NCBI GenBank assembly: GCA_016432265.1
Contig: CP066681.1
Location: forward strand, 1,886,342-1,950,341
Source: Micavibrio aeruginosavorus
GTDB lineage: Bacteria; Pseudomonadota; Alphaproteobacteria; Micavibrionales; Micavibrionaceae
Length of the DNA stretch: 64,000 nucleotides
Direction of reading: 5' to 3'
In this document: one piece after another, positions 61,471 to 64,000 of the stretch
Position numbering within the stretch: position 1 is the first letter of the stretch
Layout of the letters: every line of letters starts with the position of its first letter
Made by a program: the position numbers and the translations under genes
Notes under the pieces: model-generated
What the model saw: the letters and a program-made list of their open reading frames with translations, nothing else
Told to the model about the DNA's origin: nothing
The model's database searches: none

Positions 61471-62825
61471 AAAATGACATAGACCATAAGCTGGTGACAG
61501 CCATAGAAAAATACGCCATTCCTCTTGGCGGCACAATGCGTGATTACGATCCCATTATTCAGGCCGCGCACAATAAGATATTTGTCATGATCGGCGAATC
61601 CAGCCATGGCACCAAGGAATTTTATCGCGCGCGCGCCGAAATTACTGAGCGCCTCATACAGGAGTTGGGGTTCGACGCCGTTGCAGCCGAGGCCGACTGG
61701 CCGGACGCTTACCGGATTAACCGCTATGTATCCTTGTTGAGCGATGAACCCGCCTGGCAAGCGCTGTCTGGCTTTGAGCGTTTTCCGACATGGATGTGGC
61801 GTAATAAGGAAGTCTTTCAGTTTATAGAATGGTTGCATGCCTATAATTACGAATTTCGCAGACCGGGGCCGAAAAATCGATGGCCGGCAGGGTTTTACGG
61901 GCTTGACCTATACAGCATGAGCACCTCCATTCATGCCGTCATCGAATATCTCGATAAAGTAGACCCTATAGCAGCACGGCGGGCGCGAATACGCTACGGC
62001 TGCCTTGATCATTTTATGGACAACCCACAAGCCTATGGCTACGCCGCTGAATTCGGCCTGGCCGATTCCTGCGAACACGACATTATCGAGCAGCTTATTG
62101 AATTGCGTCGGAAGGCTTATGAATACATGCAAAAAAACGGCTTTGTCGCCGAAGATGAGTATTTTTGCGCACAGCAGAACGCTAGATTGGTGATGAACGC
62201 AGAAGAATATTACCGGGCCATGTTCCGGGGCCGACCCAATTCATGGAACCTGCGCGACAGGCACATGTTTGAAACGCTGGAGGATCTGACCGATCATCTG
62301 GGCAACCGTCTGGGCCGCGATCCGCGTATCGTCGTATGGGCTCATAATTCACATATCGGCAACGCTGGCGCCACGGAAATGCATGACCGCGGCGAATTCA
62401 ATATCGGCCAACTGGTGCGCAGCGCTTATAAGGACAAAGCGCTCCTGGTTGGGTTTTCGACTTGCCGAGGCACGGTCATGGCAGCCGACAACTGGGACGA
62501 ACCGCAAAAAATCAAGCGCGTCAAAGAGCCTTTCCCGGGCAGTTATGAAGAAGTTTTTCACCACGTCAACCATAAAGCTTTTTTGCTGGATTTAAGGGAA
62601 AACAATCCCGCCGTGGACGGATTGATGACTCCGCGTCTGCAACGTGCCATCGGCGTAATTTACCGCCCCGATACAGAGCGGCATAGCCATTACTTCAAAG
62701 CCTGTCTGCCAGAACAGTTTAATTTCATAATTCACTACGACATTACGACCGCTATCGAAGCGCTAGAGACGGTGATGCATATACATCGTGGCGAACTGGA
62801 TGAAACATACCCATCCGGGTTGTAA
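61467..62825 (+). CDS. erythromycin esterase family protein
   Basis: 452 residues of the EreA/EreB-like family, a chelatase-like fold with an essential His/Glu. IGESSHGTKEFYRARAEIT holds the active-site Glu and His; AEADWPDAYRINRYV, WMWRNKEVFQFIEWLH, VVWAHNSHIGNA and AIGVIYRPDTERHSHYF are further family motifs. Not necessarily an antibiotic-resistance enzyme; most homologues in stress clusters have unknown substrates. Co-translated with the PRTase gene. Confidence 0.9.
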   Translation: MKNDIDHKLVTAIEKYAIPLGGTMRDYDPIIQAAHNKIFVMIGESSHGTKEFYRARAEITERLIQELGFDAVAAEADWPDAYRINRYVSLLSDEPAWQALSGFERFPTWMWRNKEVFQFIEWLHAYNYEFRRPGPKNRWPAGFYGLDLYSMSTSIHAVIEYLDKVDPIAARRARIRYGCLDHFMDNPQAYGYAAEFGLADSCEHDIIEQLIELRRKAYEYMQKNGFVAEDEYFCAQQNARLVMNAEEYYRAMFRGRPNSWNLRDRHMFETLEDLTDHLGNRLGRDPRIVVWAHNSHIGNAGATEMHDRGEFNIGQLVRSAYKDKALLVGFSTCRGTVMAADNWDEPQKIKRVKEPFPGSYEEVFHHVNHKAFLLDLRENNPAVDGLMTPRLQRAIGVIYRPDTERHSHYFKACLPEQFNFIIHYDITTAIEALETVMHIHRGELDETYPSGL

Positions 62826-62972
62826 ACATAAAAAGACTTTAAAAGTTTTATTCTTATGACGGAGCCGACGACCCCGTTCGGCTAAGCCGGGAACGCAGCG
62901 TTCTCAATCTTTTGAGCGAGCACGAATTGCACAGCGTTTGGAAATGATTGATGGAAATGATAGGCTGCCAAC

Positions 62973-63983
62973 ATGAAGAAAACAATGCGGGCCATGGTTC
63001 TGGGATCGCCAGGGGAACCTTTACGACTTCAAACTCTTGCGCGGCCGATGCCGCATGCCGGACAAGTTCTGGTCAAGGTTTCCGCGTGCGCTATCTGCCA
63101 CACCGATCTTCATGTCGTTGACGGCGATCTGAAACACCCGAAATTGCCTATTATACCCGGCCATGAAATTGTAGGCCACATTGCAGCCTGCGGCGACAAC
63201 GTAGAGCAGTTTTCCGAAGGCGATCGCATCGGCATTCCCTGGCTGGGATGGACATGCGGCACCTGCCGCTATTGTCGCACAGGGCAGGAAAACCTGTGTC
63301 CTGATGCCCGTTTTACCGGTTACCAGATCGATGGCGGCTACGCAGATTATGTCCTGGCCGATGCGCGCTACTGTTTTAACATTCCGGACGCTTATACGGA
63401 TGCTCAAGCTGCACCTTTGTTATGCGCTGGTCTAATCGGCTACAGGTCGCTGGTCATGGCGGGCAACGCCAGGAACCTTGGCATTTATGGATTCGGCGCT
63501 GCTGCACATATCGTTGCTCAGGTGGCAAAATATCAGAACCGCCGCGTCTTTGCCTTTACCCGCCCCGGCGATCATGCCGCCCAAAACTTCGCTCAAAGGC
63601 TGGGCGCTGCCTGGACAGGCGGATCGGACGAAATGCCGCCAGAGGAGCTCGATGCCGTCATCATTTTTGCCCCGGTGGGAGATCTGATTCCGGCAGCATT
63701 GCGCGTCATCCGTCCGGGGGGAACTGTCGTATGCGGCGGCATCTATATGAGCGACATCCCCTCTTTCCCATATGACATCCTATGGCGTGAGAAGCGCATT
63801 ATCTCAGTGGCCAACCTGACCCGTAAAGATGCCGAAGAATTTCTGGCCCTCGCCCCAAAAATTCCGGTCAGTACCGACATTGAGATATTGCCTCTGAGCG
63901 CAGCCAACACAGCGCTGGACAGGTTACGCAAAGGGCACCTGATTGGCGCCGCAGTACTTGTTCCCGACAATCCAGAAAAGTGA
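62973..63983 (+). CDS. zinc-dependent alcohol dehydrogenase
   Basis: 336 residues, medium-chain dehydrogenase. Catalytic zinc ligands in CAICHTDLH and PGHEIVG, structural zinc cysteines CGTCRYCRTGQENLC, Rossmann region LGIYGFGAAAHIVAQVAK (GxGxxA variant). Resembles the AdhP/propanol-preferring type (C-terminal LRKGHLIGAAVLVP). The 147-base spacer before it contains an AGCCGA/TCGGCT hairpin and no gene, so it may have its own promoter. Confidence 0.93.
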   Translation: MKKTMRAMVLGSPGEPLRLQTLARPMPHAGQVLVKVSACAICHTDLHVVDGDLKHPKLPIIPGHEIVGHIAACGDNVEQFSEGDRIGIPWLGWTCGTCRYCRTGQENLCPDARFTGYQIDGGYADYVLADARYCFNIPDAYTDAQAAPLLCAGLIGYRSLVMAGNARNLGIYGFGAAAHIVAQVAKYQNRRVFAFTRPGDHAAQNFAQRLGAAWTGGSDEMPPEELDAVIIFAPVGDLIPAALRVIRPGGTVVCGGIYMSDIPSFPYDILWREKRIISVANLTRKDAEEFLALAPKIPVSTDIEILPLSAANTALDRLRKGHLIGAAVLVPDNPEK

Positions 63984-64000
63984 AGTTTCCCGATATTTTA

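Noticed and set aside
61467-62825. Macrolide-resistance esterase
   Set aside because: Family similarity alone does not show antibiotic inactivation; context points to stress metabolism.
35629-63983. Complete integrative element bounded by tRNA-Ser
   Set aside because: No integrase, transposase or second att-like copy of the tRNA 3' end is visible; island status is only inferred.
1-64000. CRISPR array
   Set aside because: No regularly spaced short repeats were seen; the repeats present are protein-coding RTX/tandem-95 units.

Overview
The window looks like one chromosomal stretch from an alphaproteobacterium. The clade markers are a Ros/MucR zinc-finger regulator, a TIGR02186-type exported protein next to a TauE/SafE permease, a CTC-type long L25, the ubiK-ybjN-proC and lgt-midA-pgeF gene orders, and two CtrA-like TTAA-N7-TTAA sites. 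Base composition is moderate. I infer a Rhodospirillales- or Micavibrio-like Gram-negative with heptose-containing LPS; the species cannot be fixed from the sequence alone.

Layout. 1-3.2 kb: an OmpR-type response regulator (cut by the window edge), ilvE, a degenerate receiver protein and adenosine deaminase. 3.2-11.3 kb: an accessory secreted-protein locus on the minus strand. It holds a 1857-residue RTX/tandem-95 protein preceded by a small membrane protein, and a truncated serralysin-like protease preceded by a lipoprotein. Each pair has its own copy of a duplicated promoter/leader, and a 165-bp piece of the giant gene is repeated at the broken end of the protease gene. 11.4-35.7 kb: housekeeping core (ychF, pth, rplY, prs, pgeF, midA, lgt, hldD, ubiK, ybjN, proC, mucR, tsaB, nitroreductase, deacetylase-like, nfu, TauE/SafE pair, trpS, murJ, ubiE, dut, mutS), ending with tRNA-Ser(CGA) and a decayed tRNA-Ser half just upstream of it.

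35.7-49.2 kb: metal and membrane stress. A CopB-type P-type ATPase operon (with BI-1, DUF2933 and ICMT-like proteins) and a CusCBA-type RND efflux operon both read leftward. Several broken genes (archaeal-type SAM synthetase start, PadR tail, possible HNH-associated repeat) mark rearrangement points.

50-64 kb: a low-oxygen/stress block punctuated by perfect TTGAT-N4-ATCAA (FNR/Anr/Dnr-type) boxes and containing its own CRP/FNR-family regulator with an unusual cysteine-rich tail. It encodes a CstB-like MBL-rhodanese protein, two paralogous CBS-domain proteins, two Hsp20 chaperones, NAD-dependent formate dehydrogenase, a host-attachment/baeRF-like protein, a DUF326 copper-binding four-helix protein, a universal stress protein, an alpha/beta hydrolase, a phosphoribosyltransferase, an erythromycin-esterase family protein and a zinc alcohol dehydrogenase. 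My reading is that this is a co-regulated micro-oxic/redox/metal-stress regulon, probably acquired as an island. A further box at 40.46 kb suggests the copper ATPase operon belongs to it. No integrase, transposase, CRISPR array or rRNA was found.
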